A stretch of DNA of 64,000 nucleotides from Corynespora cassiicola (lineage: Eukaryota; Ascomycota; Dothideomycetes; Pleosporales; Corynesporascaceae): positions 930,001-994,000 of the forward strand of contig JAEUWY010000005.1 in assembly GCA_022059125.1 (NCBI GenBank), given 5' to 3'. Positions 23,580 through 34,485 of this stretch are shown one piece after another; position 1 is the first letter of the stretch; every line of letters begins with the position of its first letter. The notes beneath the pieces are model-generated. The model worked only from the letters and a program-made list of their open reading frames with translations. It ran no database searches and had not been told where the DNA came from. Made by a program: the position numbers and the translations under genes.

Positions 23580-25660
23580 TCAGGCTCTATGGAAATCTTC
23601 GTGTCGTTTCGCTTGTGGACGATGTGCTTCAAGCGTGTGGCTGCTCGTTCGGGACGTACACGATAAGTCTAGATAGTAGACGTTCGAGAATTAGCGTCCC
23701 CCCCTACATTCAGGACGTACCTTTTCACCTCTTTACCATAATGGAATATGCCCAACGTATGCGTACATACTCAAACTCGGCGAGGATTTTCCGAAAGTGG
23801 CAACCACTGACGTGAGCATTTAGGGAACCTACCTTGGGGCGAGGTGAACTAACTACTCGACCAGCCGCTCAAGTCGAAACACGCCAAAATAGATGTCAGT
23901 GTTTCTTAAGCAGACCCCGCATTGAACGGGAGGCTGAAACATTCTAGAAAACTCTGCACCACTATTTCCGGTTCTCTAGATTCGCTTGAGCTGCAGCGCT
24001 GCAGAGCGTTGATTTCCGAGGTGTCCGCTACCACTGACAGTGCAGTGTTAGAGCATAGAGATGGTCACCAGAGCCCCAACTAATCGCATACACTCGAATC
24101 TGGTTGGTCGCTGTACGTAAACTCTTCCGAGGCGAAACCCAATGCAGTTACATGTGCGATTGAAGCAGTCTTGGAGGGCTGAAACGTGAGCCTTTTGGAA
24201 AATGTGGTCTCGAATCTGAGTTTCCCCTCGGAGTGGCATGCTGAAATGACTCGATCACAACCGGGTCGACGATAATAGATCTGGGTCTCACGTCGGCATA
24301 TGATTTCCAAGCGTCGTAGCGAGTAAATGAAACATGTCGTTGTGTTTGCGTCCCAATATGAAGCATGTGAGCAAGTCCCTGCACAAGTCAGTGAGAGAAG
24401 GCGATAGGGCTGCCCTCGTAAACGTAGCCGTGGACCCCGAGAATGACCTCATATGGATCAAGATGAGATATCAGTGCTGGTCGAAGATTGATGCAAAGGG
24501 CGGGCAGTGGTTCCGCAATGACGAAATCCCGCTGTCTCCGTTCCCAGCATCCGGAAGAGAGGGACACGTCCTGCTCTGGCCGACACGGGATATCCTGAGC
24601 TGTCTGGGGGGGTCTGACGGTGGCGCAGTGAAGGCATCCAGAGAGCGTGACGTGCCATGGCCCGGTTCTGGGGAAGGCGTTCAGGCGTGATCTCTCACGT
24701 GCCACGGTCTGCTCAAGTGTCGCAATGCGGCCACCGATCGGAAAAGCTTCCCTCCGGACAATGCCATGGTGGCGACTGTCAGTGGCACGGCAGGAGGCAT
24801 GCAGAGCCCAAAGGCTTGGATGCTTTGCTGGCATTGGCGGTCAGTCGCTGTCGATAAGATGAGCTCGGGCATCCGGTGAGGGGCGCGAGGGGCACCCTCG
24901 TCTGGGGAAACCCTGGCAGCAACCAGGACAAGGCACTGCCGACGACGTGCTCCAAAGGGCCAACCCGGGCCTCAGGATCCCTTTGGTGTTTGTTTTACGG
25001 GCAGCGGAAAGGTGCCGTCGGGGCTAGACTGCGGCGAGCGCCCAAGGCAGAGGAGCAGGGCGGTGAGGGATAGAGGAGCTGGCGCATAGTACAGGTGGAT
25101 CATGGAGTGGCATGCCGAACATCTCGAGCGCCCGTCGCAGCAGGAGAGGTGGACAGGAGGGAAGACGATTGCCAGCGGCTCCGGTGGCGGGCAGAAGGAT
25201 TGTTTGGGGTGCTGGTGGTGGAAAATGGCGCAGGCACACTCTTCCCGATGGGGAAGCTACTCCTCCCCTTCCCGCCAGAGCTCTAAGAGACGAGTCGTGA
25301 GCTTATTTTGACTTCATTGTACCTCGACCTCGCCCACGAGGCTCTGGCAGTGGCAGATGCCAAAATGCCACCCAGGACTCGGCCGCCGGAGAATTTGGCC
25401 CGGGCTGAGTGGCTTGGAGGGCTTTTCCGGCGGGCACGACGCGGCTCCGCGGACAATAGATGAAGCAGGAGCACTGCATGCCGAGTATTTTTGGAGCCTC
25501 GTTTTGGCTTGATTGGCGCACGTGGGCTGGAAGAGTCACGGTGCAGAATCGCGATGGGGGGGTTTCTTGGGTGATTTGTGTTGGTTGCTCATGCTCGAGC
25601 AGCATGCAGCATGCAGGCCCCGGGCAGGCGAATGGGCGGGCGATCGGGCGGACGTGAAGC

Positions 25661-25688
25661 TGGATTGGACTGGATTGGACTGGATTGG
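25661..25688. repeat. 10-bp tandem repeat, almost three copies
   Basis: The unit TGGATTGGAC occurs at 25661 and 25671, followed by a partial third copy TGGATTGG at 25681. Confidence 0.85.
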
Positions 25689-26805
25689 TGCCGTGGCAGA
25701 CGCAGATGGGGTTACGAGAGCAGTCAAGAAGTTTCGACCTCAGCTTGCCTCTTGACTCGCTCCCACGAGACTTTATTGAAACACGCAGTCACGGCGCGGT
25801 GGGGGGGCGTGGCTTGACGCGATGTGCTAACGGCTCGGCACGCGATGGGCAGGCACAGGAGCAGCACGTCGGACGGGCAGAGATTCTGATGTGCGGCGTG
25901 TTTGCGCGGCGCCCAAATTTCATGTGGGCTGTGGGAGGTTGATTGCAGCGGCAGAGGGGCCCAGGCCGGCGATTGTGCTCGAGGGCATAACGCGGCCGCT
26001 GGTCGGGGGTGCCGCGCACAAGTTGAATGGCGGGCGCTGGTTGGAGGTGGTTCGAGCTGGAGCGGCAGGGGGCATCTGCTCTGCAAAATTGCGAGCTGTG
26101 GCGGTGAGGACGGGACGGGGATTGGCTGGCGGCACTAGGGGGATCTTCGCGGATGTTATCGCGTGTTCTGAGGGCGCCGTGCGCACCGCGAGATGAAGGA
26201 TGGCCATAGGCAAAGGGATTTTTCGCCCTCGGAAATGGCAGTCGGGCATTTGCGCCCGCTGGCTCAGCAACGGGCTGCAGCGGGGAGGGCAGAAAAAGCA
26301 GCAGCGGGCGCTGGGCGAGTGGGTTGTGACATGCAGCAGCTCCCTCGACGTTTCTCATCATCGGCGGGGTGTTGAGGCTGGCCGTGGACATGGCCCCGAT
26401 GGGCGGCGGCCCCCTTTTCACGTGAGGCCCCGTCGTCGACTCGACCTCTCCCTCCCGTCGACGGCACCACGGCGCACCACGGCGCACCCCCGCCTGACTC
26501 CTGGGCGGCCATCGCTGCTGGCTTGATGGTCAAGATCAGCCGAAGCTCGCTCGCCGGGGGTGCCCCGTCGGCTCTTGCAATTTTTCATCAATCAGCACCT
26601 GCGGTCCAAGGTCCCACGGCCCTCGACGGCCTTTGACGGCCCTCGATTGGGAATGCCCCTCCTGAGAATCCAATATATCGGGCTACGCTTTCGTAATGGT
26701 GCAGCCCGGCGCACCCTCGCGCACCCTCGCGCTGGGCAGCCGGCCGGGCAGCCAAAACGTCCAGGAACGAGGCTGCAGCAGGCAGGCCGCCAGAGGGGGG
26801 AACGG

Positions 26806-26839
26806 TTGGCGGATGGCGGATGGCGGATGGCGGTTGGCG
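26806..26839. repeat. 7-bp GGCGGAT/GGCGGTT tandem repeat
   Basis: Several consecutive units of GGCGGAT, flanked by the variant GGCGGTT, form a minisatellite-like tract in the GC-rich intergenic region. Confidence 0.75.
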
Positions 26840-28480
26840 GTTTGCAGCAGCGCCAGCACCAGCAGTCATGTCAGATTGTGTTTCAAAGCTTGTGAGACTG
26901 AGACCATGGCCAACGGTACAGGCTCGGTAATGAGCGACGGCCTAGTTTAATGATGGCCGTCCACCCTGCGAGCAGCAGGTAGGCGACAACCTTCTGGTGT
27001 TCGTCAGAGTCTTTCGGTTGGCGTCGCCTGCCCGCTGCCAATTCGCCCACCGCCGTGCTCAGCGTTGTGTCTCGCAAGGGTCTGGTGTCTCTAACGGGGA
27101 TCGACGGGGTGGCCGGCGCGCCATTCGCTGCATGCAGCCTGCTAAAGCCACTTGCGCTTGTCGCTTCCCGCCTAGCGCCGCGTGCTGGACTTGTGCAGCG
27201 CTGCTGGCAGATGGCGCGCGAGGGCAAAGGGGAGACGAGAGGCTGGTGCTGTGGCCGGTGGCAGCGTACAGCCGTGACAGCCGTAGGCGCTGCCGTGGGC
27301 ATGGGCACTGCGCGGTGCGGTGCGCGGTGCGCGAGAGAGCAGAGGCCAAGGGGGGAGGGGAGCGGAGTGGAGGGGAGGGGGGGAGGGGGATGCTCCATCT
27401 ACCTACATGGCCCAGCCAGTGTGCGCCGCGATATGCAAGATACAGCACCGTGGCAGCATGGTGGAAGGCGATGGCGATGGCGATGAGGGGAGCAAGCACC
27501 GGGATGATACCATCGTCTCAGCAGGTACAATGCATTTTTCTGTTCCTTCCAGGTTTCCTTCCAGCACCGGCGCAGGCGTAGTGGAGGGGTACAAGGCCGG
27601 CGGCGGTGTCATGGGAGCGGGCAGGCTCTCTCGCAGCAGACAAAGGACTCGGAAAACGGCCGGGCGTGGCATGCCATGTCGCCATGCCGTGAGAAGAGGA
27701 CACAGGGCGGCCGATCGAGGCGAACGCGCGGAGGCGGAGGGGGGTCGCATGACCAGCAGCAGCAGCAGCGTGGTGGTGAGTCTGAGGGCGGCCAACCTGG
27801 ACAGCCCCCCGGCCAAGCAGGCTGGCCGGGTCGAATCAAGGCAGGGCGGCCGCGCGCTGCCGTGGACGAAGCCTCTGGCCGGCACGCTGGCCGCCTGCGC
27901 GCAGGAAACAGAGGGCGGTCGTGGGAAAAAGTACGTATACAGCGTTTCAGCAGTGCTCCCCGGCGCGTCGTGCATAATGCAGCGACTCGCGAGAAATCGA
28001 CGGCGCGCAGGCCACGGCGCCAGGGCCTCCTGGGCTGGGCAGGAGCGGTGGGCCTGCACGCCTGCACGCCTGCCCTGCACGCCTGGCGAGGGCAAGCGGG
28101 TCCGGCGGCGGCTGCCCTGTGCTGAAGCCTGAACCACCAATTTCGACTAAATCCCTGCCCGGCCGCGCCCTAGCAACACACCCACTCATCTTAAAGCTCT
28201 CGCAGCCCTTGGCCGCCCGACTCTTTCTTTTTGTTCCTCTCCTCACACCACTTCTTCTCGTGCTCGCAACTCTCCCTCAGTCGAGCCTGCCTTCTCGTCC
28301 GCTGCCCCCTGCCGGCACAGAGCACTTCTTCTTCCCGTAAGCTTTTGTAATACCTCCATCTCTCCCTCCTCCACCGAGCTCGCCTCCCTCACGCCCCTTA
28401 TCTCTCGCCGCACCCCCGCGACGACACACGCCCGCCCGCACTCCACCACCCAGATACCCCACCGCCACCGCTCCGCAGAA

Positions 28481-30777
28481 ATGGCCGAAGAGCAGAAGCC
28501 CGTTGTCGTTGCCGACGCCCCTGCCGCCCCGGCCGTCGAGCCCACGCCCGCTGCCCCCGCGGCCGACGTGCCTGCCGTCGAGCCCGCCGCCGACAAGCCC
28601 ACCGAGTCCGCTGAGCCCAAGGTCGAGGAGCCCGCTAAGACCGAGGGCGAGGCTGCTGCCCCCGTCGAGGAGAAGAAGGAGGAGAAGCCCGAGGAGAAGC
28701 CCGCCGAGCCCATCTACAGCGGCGCCCTGGGCTACAAGGCCCCCGGTCTCAAGAAGTAAGTGCTCGCTGCCCGTGACTGTCCCTCGTGACAGCCGCGCTA
28801 ACAGTCTGACAGCGCCTTCCGCTTCTCCAAGAAGTACTTCTGGTTCGGCGACGAGGCCGTCCCTGCCTCCAACCTCGGCCACTACCTGCGCGGCGAGAAG
28901 CCCGAGGTCGCACATGGCGTCGCCGCCTGGTCCAGCCAGACCGGCAAGGGTCTGCTGTACTTCGTCAAGCACGCCGACCAGAAGGAGTCTCCCGCCGGTG
29001 TTTTGAAGCTGGTATGCACTTGACTATCACTGCCACAACATGGCGCAAAGTAGCTAACCCTTCTCCAAGGCTGATGCCACCGACCTCACCAAGGACGGTG
29101 CCCAGGCTTTCCACTTCAAGTACCACGGTGGAAAGCACACCTTCGAGGCCCAGAACGTTGCCGAGCGCAACGGTTGGTTCCTTGCTTTCGAGAAGACCAT
29201 CGAGGAGGCCAAGGCCGCCAGTGAGGGAATCGTTAGCAGCGAGGGCTACAAGGAGCAGCTCGAGAAGCTCGGTAAGTCTTTTTTCGCAGCCATGTTCTGA
29301 CGCGTCGCGTCGTGAAAAATAAATGTTGCTCGCTTGTACCCGCTGCAGGATCCTCACTGACATCAAGTCTAGGCAAGCCTGCCACGCTAGCGGCCACTGC
29401 GGCCAAGGAGGGCTCCACCCCGAAGAAGAGCACCGACGCTACCCCAAAGCCCGCGGAGACGACTGAGCCCGCTGCCTCCGCTTCTGCAGAGGAGCCCACC
29501 GCCGTTCCGGCCCGCACTGGGTCCTCGTCTAGCAGTTCGTCCGACGAGGACAAGAAGAAGAAGAAGGCTAAGAGCAAGAGCCGCTCGGCTTCTCGCGGAA
29601 AGCGCGCTTCCATCTTCGGCAACTTCCTCGGCAAGAAGGACAAGGTCGAGGAGAAGGCCGAAGCCAAGAAGGAAGAGAAGAAGGAGGAGAAGAAGGAAGG
29701 CGAGGAGGTCGAGGCCGCCAAGAAGGACGAGACTGCCGTCGCTGACGCTCCCGCCGCTGAGGGTATGTTTTTCCATCTACGCCGCATCTGTTGCGCCTAC
29801 TAATATTGACAGCTTCTGCCGCCCCCGTCACTGCTCCTGTCATCACCGAAGACCTCCCCAAGCCTGTTGCTGAAGAGACCAAGGCCGATGAGCCTGCCGT
29901 CCCTGCGACCGAGCCTGTTGCTGAGGTCAAGGAGGAGAAGAAGGTCGAGGAGAAGCCCAAGCCCGCTAAGCGTGGCTCCATCTTCGGCAACTTCGTTGAG
30001 AAGCTGAAGAGCCCTACGACCGAGAAGAAGGAGTCTGAGGTCGCTCCCGTCGTTCCCGTCAAGGAGACCGAGGTCTCTGCCGAGCCCCCCAGGCTTGAGG
30101 AGCCCGCTGCTGCCCCTGCCGTTGCTCCTGCTGCTGAGACCACTGAGGCACCCAAGGTTGAGGAGGCTAAGCCCATTGCCACCACTCCCGCCAAGGAGAA
30201 GCAGCACTTCTCGTTCGGCAAATTCTTGGGTGGTGCCAAGGAGAAGGTCAGGTCCCCCAGCTCTGAGAAGGCCCCCGAGGCTCCCAAGACCGAGGAGCCC
30301 GCAAAGGCTGAGGAGACCTCCGCCGCTGCTCCCATCGCTCCCGTTGAGCCCATTCCTGAGCCCGCCGCTGAGGCTCCCAAGGAAGAGCCCAAGGAGGAGA
30401 AGAAGGAGGAGGAGGCCCCTGCCACCACCACCACCCAGAAGAAGCGTGGCTCCATCTTCGGCAACCTGACCGGTTCCGTCAAGAAGGACAAGGACGGCGA
30501 GGAGAAGTCGCAGGGCCTCAAGGGTCTCTTCCGCAACGCCAGCAAGGCCGGCCGTTCCTCCAAGAAGGAGAAGGAGTCCACCAACACCCCCGCCAAGGTC
30601 GAGGAGACTCCCGAGCCCAAGGAGGAGGCCACTCCTGCCATCGCTGAGGAGAAGAAGGACGAGGCCCCCGTCCTCCCCGCCGCCACTGAGCACAGCGCCA
30701 TCGGCGATGTCACTCCCGACGCTGTCACAGTAGGGCAGGCTCCCAAAAGCACCCCTCCCGTCGCTACCACTGCGTAA
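28481..30777 (+). CDS. PH-domain protein (Mug6-like, PH_6 family) with repeated SIFGNF motifs
   Basis: Exons 28481-28755, 28813-29011, 29070-29271, 29373-29762 and 29813-30777 give 676 residues. An N-terminal Ala/Pro/Glu-rich tail of about 75 residues leads to a PH-like domain at about 80-220 (SGALGYKAPGLK, FRFSKKYFWFGDEAVP, HYLRGEKPEVAH, YHGGKHTFEAQNVAERNGWF). This is the PH_6 family, named after S. pombe Mug6. The rest is a charged, disordered tail carrying four spaced copies of a short motif: KRASIFGNFLGKK, KRGSIFGNFVEKL, QHFSFGKFLGGAK and KRGSIFGNLTGSVKK, then GLKGLFRNASK. PH domains bind phosphoinositides or proteins at membranes; the ligand here is unknown. Strong preference for C-ending codons suggests high expression. 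Confidence 0.85.
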
Positions 30778-31798
30778 GGTATGGTGGGAAGATGCCGCGT
30801 TTCTCAACGACAGCCATGATGGAATGACGGAAAAGCAAAGATATCGCAAGTCGCTTCTTTGACCGCTGCCACCACGACCAATACCCCCAGGGCTGCGCCT
30901 CGGCACAGTCGCTGGACAGAGCTCACGCACCCCCCTCTCGTACCCGTTTTCCTTTCGACCAACTCTCCGTCACTCTCTATCGTGGGCTATGATCTGCGGC
31001 ATGGACATGTTTGGTGGTGTCTACTTTGCCTATCCGGTGTTTATGCCCACTTTTGTCTAGATTGATACCACTCTGCACTTGTTTCTCTCTTTTGATACCA
31101 AAGTCTTGGTCGCGCTGGCTGTCTTTTATTGTTTTACTGCGAAATACCCCCTGATACCCTGCGTACAGCCTTATTAGGAGATGTACAAGCGGCCACTAGG
31201 GCACTCCACCACTTAATAATCTCTAATAGAAAAATGTGGTTCCCATCCATCCCTCTTGTGCCTTGTGATGATGACGTTCTGTGTGTGTGTCTCCGCATGC
31301 TCGGGCGGTGGCTGGTGGCTGGTGGCCGGAGATGAGGTTCATGCGCATGGCTGACTGGCGAGGGCGAAGCGACTCGACCCATGCAGGCCGCTGGTGGCAT
31401 GACGCGCCTTCGATCTGGGAGGTGGGTTGGCCATGGCCGGTGGCGGGCAGACTGGCGACGAAAAAAGGCCCTTCTAGTGCACCGGGTGGCGGAGCCTCGA
31501 TGGATGATGCTGCGAGTCACGGGAGCGACAAGCGACGACCAAGGTGGGTGCAGGAGTGCAGGAGTGGTGCAGTGGTGCAGCGGCGGGCCAGCCCTGACAG
31601 CTTCGACCTGGCACTCGCGCCCTCGCAAGCTCTGGTCCCCGCACCAACGACGCTTTCACTTGATGGCTCCCCTCTCCGCACACGACGCCGCGCCTCTACC
31701 TTCTTAATGGTCGCATCTCTTTGCACAGTATTGCATTCGCTCGCCGCTACCCACTCTCGTAGCTCCTGTCCTGGTTGAGTGTTTTTGTGTCTTTCATC
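30778..31798. other. intergenic, 1 kb
   Basis: 3' flank of the PH-domain gene and promoter of the UBTD gene. Small overlapping frames only; no gene is supported. Confidence 0.5.
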
Positions 31799-33073
31799 AT
31801 GGTGAGTGAGTGACTTGCATCACGCACGCCCTGTTGCTCCCGTGCTGCTCCCGTGCTGGGCCCTGGGTCCTGGTCCATGGCGCAGCCGCGGCGACGACAT
31901 TGCATGCAGCTTCTTTGTTTGCTTTGTTGCCAAAAGCGCCGCCAACGGGCTGCTGGTGTCCACCGTTTTCCTCCGACCTATAGCTTTGCCTATCAGACCT
32001 GCGTCGCCATCGCGTGCGCCGGCCCAAGACAGGGCCGTTGACACGCACCTTGGCTGCGCGCTGCCGCCAGTTTACTTCTTGCGCCAGCTAACCACTTGTC
32101 CACAGGGCTGCTGTGCTTCGCGCGAGGTCGACGCAGACAACGACGGCCCATATCAGCCCGCCGCAAACGCCCAAGGCCAAGCCCCAGACTCGTCCTCGCG
32201 CAACATCACCGCTTCCTCGCCCCAGCCTCCGGGCTCAATCGCCTCGCCGCGCGCCTCCCATGCCTCCCAATCGCGATCTAGGGGTCGTCCCAACGCGCCA
32301 CTGAAGCCAATCGATCCTGCCCAGCGGTCGTCGTTGCCCAACACGCTCGCCTCGCCGACTGCTACTAGCAGCAGCAGGCATCGCACCCACGTAACCCCAC
32401 TCACGGACCCGACGGCACTGCAATGGACGAGGAGGCGGTTGGAAAAGGAGCGTAATGACTGGTGGGACACGCGCACGAGCGGCCAGCCCCAGATCTGGGG
32501 TGCTGTGCGTCTCATGGTGGAGCATCTGCAGCGGGGAGAGGTTGCCGAGGCTCAGGCATTGCTCGATGCCACCGAGTGCACATGCCCCAATGGTCAGCTC
32601 TGGCGCGGCGTCTTCGACGCGAGTGGAGACTGGTACAAGATGCCCGAGTGGATCGTGATTGAGCCCGAAGGCCTGGTCGAAGACGAGGAGCTGAGCGCCG
32701 AGGAAGACGCCCCAGGAGCAACCGACGGCGCCCTCGAGGAAGAAAAGAACCTTGAGGTCGAAGAGCTGGGCGAACAGGTCAAAGTCCGCGTCCGACTCAG
32801 TACCGACGCCAAGGACGTGGTCATTTCGATGCGCAAGAACGAAAAGGTCTCGGCTCTGATAACGAAGCTGAAGCAGAAGACGGGGGTCAGTGTCCCATGT
32901 GCTCCGCAGATGCCCTCTTATATCTTCTAACTTGACTTCTACAGATCAGTCCCTTTGCCCATGTTCGCATCGTCTATGCCGGCAAAGTCTACGACGAACA
33001 CAAGCCCCTCACCTCCCACGACATGTGGAACTTTGACTCCAACCACGTGCTCGTTGCCATGATCTTCCAGTAG
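31799..33073 (+). CDS. ubiquitin-like UBTD/DC-UbP family protein, predicted N-myristoylated and palmitoylated
   Basis: The first coding exon is only the ATG at 31799-31801. After an intron (31802-32105) the frame continues as GCCASREVDADN in 32106-32885, and the last exon is 32945-33073, giving 303 residues. M-G-C-C is a classic N-myristoylation site (Gly2) with adjacent palmitoylatable cysteines. The UBTD N-domain follows at about 95-190 (RRLEKERNDWWDTR, IWGAVRLMVEHL, AQALLDATECTCPNG, YKMPEWIV). An acidic linker and a C-terminal ubiquitin-like fold (VKVRVRLSTDAKDVVISMRK, VRIVYAGKVYDEHKPL) complete it. Human UBTD1/2 act with ubiquitin-conjugating enzymes. The join GVKT-to-ISPFAH is forced by the ubiquitin-like strand order. 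The membrane anchor is inferred. Confidence 0.88.
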
Positions 33074-33627
33074 GATAGCGAAGCACATGGCACGCCGCTC
33101 GGACGCCGGGCATCAGCTTCCCTCTGAAACGGCCGCTGTGCTTTCTCGCAGTCACCTATCATTGGTTTCTGGTATATCTTTTCGCATCGGGATCCGCCGC
33201 GTCATGACTAACATCATCATCTTCATCATCACAAAGATACCCCGTTTTCCCATCCTTATACCAGTCTATCCTCTCTCTCTCTCCATCACAAAGTATCTTT
33301 TTACTAATTCCTTTGTTATATCATCAGCATCCAAATGTTTAATACCACTACCACCGCTAGTGAACTCTTTCATACTTTTTTTCATCTCTCTTTTCGGGAG
33401 TGTTTTGGCGCAGGATTAGGAGTCGCAGGGCCCCGGTATCGGAGTCGGCAAAGGGTGAGGGGGAGAGGAAGTCGTGCATCACGCCACCGCTCCAGTGTCG
33501 TCATTTGCCGTTGAGTTTTGGGTCCAGGAGGTTCTGGCGTTGATGGTTGCCATGGGGTGGAGAAGAAGTGCCGGTGTATACTTGGCGTGCATACATATAT
33601 ACATGTATCTTTTTGGTACAAAGCCCC

Positions 33628-33677
33628 CTTCTTCTTCTTCTTCTTCTTCTTCTCCTCCTCCTTCTTCTTCTTTTTTC
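33628..33677. repeat. (CTT)n pyrimidine microsatellite
   Basis: About eight perfect CTT units are followed by CTC and CTT units and a T run, in the 3' flank of the UBTD gene. Confidence 0.9.
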
Positions 33678-33923
33678 TATAATCGGTAGCGATTAATTCA
33701 ACCCCCTGCTATTCGTTGTGAATTTGTCGATCCATGGCGTGATGGGAGGTTGGGCGTGTGATGATTGCCGATTTGGGCAACTCGGCGGGAGAGGGTGTGG
33801 ATTGTCTTCGCACTGGGGACCCCGCGATCTTCGGACTCGCGAGTGCGATGCGGTGCGATGGAGTGCGACGGATGCGAGCGCAGCGAAGCGAAAGGAAGCG
33901 GAGCGGGACGGAGCGGGGCTTGG

Positions 33924-33975
33924 CCCAGCCCAGCCCAGCCCAGCCCAGCGGTCGGCATGTCATGTCATGTCATGT
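33924..33975. repeat. two adjacent pentanucleotide microsatellites
   Basis: (CCCAG)x5 at 33924-33948 is followed within eight bases by (CATGT)x4 at 33956-33975. Confidence 0.9.
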
Positions 33976-34485
33976 GGGCTGATGGACTGACAGAACTTCC
34001 CAGGCTTTTATGGAGGAGCGCAGAATATGATGGTGGTTGTGGCTGGGCGCTGTGGTGTTGGATCGAAGAAGAGAAGGGCGGTTTTGCGGCGTGCTGGCCG
34101 ATGTGGATTAGAAATGGAGGGCCGTGGGGGGCGCGGATCGCGCGTGTCGAGGCGGGTGGTTCTCATGGGGCAGGTTGGGTGAATATCGGGGAGGGGGGTA
34201 GAGCGGGGGGGTTGGGATAAGGTGAGGTGAGGTGGACTTGGGTGTTTGGAGGAGACGGGGGTTTTTTTTTTCAAGACAAAAAATGGTTCTTGGTTAGGCA
34301 AGAATGTTGTGTATGTTGTAGAGCAGGTAAGTAAGAAGTACATGCAGACTAATAATCCTTCTAAGCGCAAAATAGACACGCAATGGACCTTGAATGTAGA
34401 ATATCTAGATATACTTGACCATACGCAGCCACTAAAAAAAAGGTGGGAGCATATTAGAACTGGAGTAAGGTCGAACTTGAAGCCC

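Larger units (their letters stand above)
23580..28480. other. 4.9 kb gene-poor, partly very GC-rich intergenic region
   Basis: From about 25.0 kb the sequence is GC-rich, which produces long accidental frames on both strands (for example minus-strand frames of 232 and 245 codons at 25789-26487 and 27403-28140). None has a domain or starts convincingly. Short tandem repeats and G/A-rich tracts occur. The last 200 bp before 28481 is pyrimidine-rich (CTCTCCCTCCTCCACC), as in promoters of strongly expressed fungal genes. Confidence 0.5.
33074..34485. other. intergenic with several simple repeats
   Basis: No gene is seen in these 1.4 kb. The stretch holds a CTT-rich tract and two pentanucleotide repeats, annotated separately, and it marks the border between the core genes and the polyketide cluster. 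Confidence 0.5.

Noticed and set aside
25789..28140. Several frames of 150-270 codons on both strands
   Set aside because: They overlap one another in a GC-rich stretch where stops are rare, and none has a recognisable motif.
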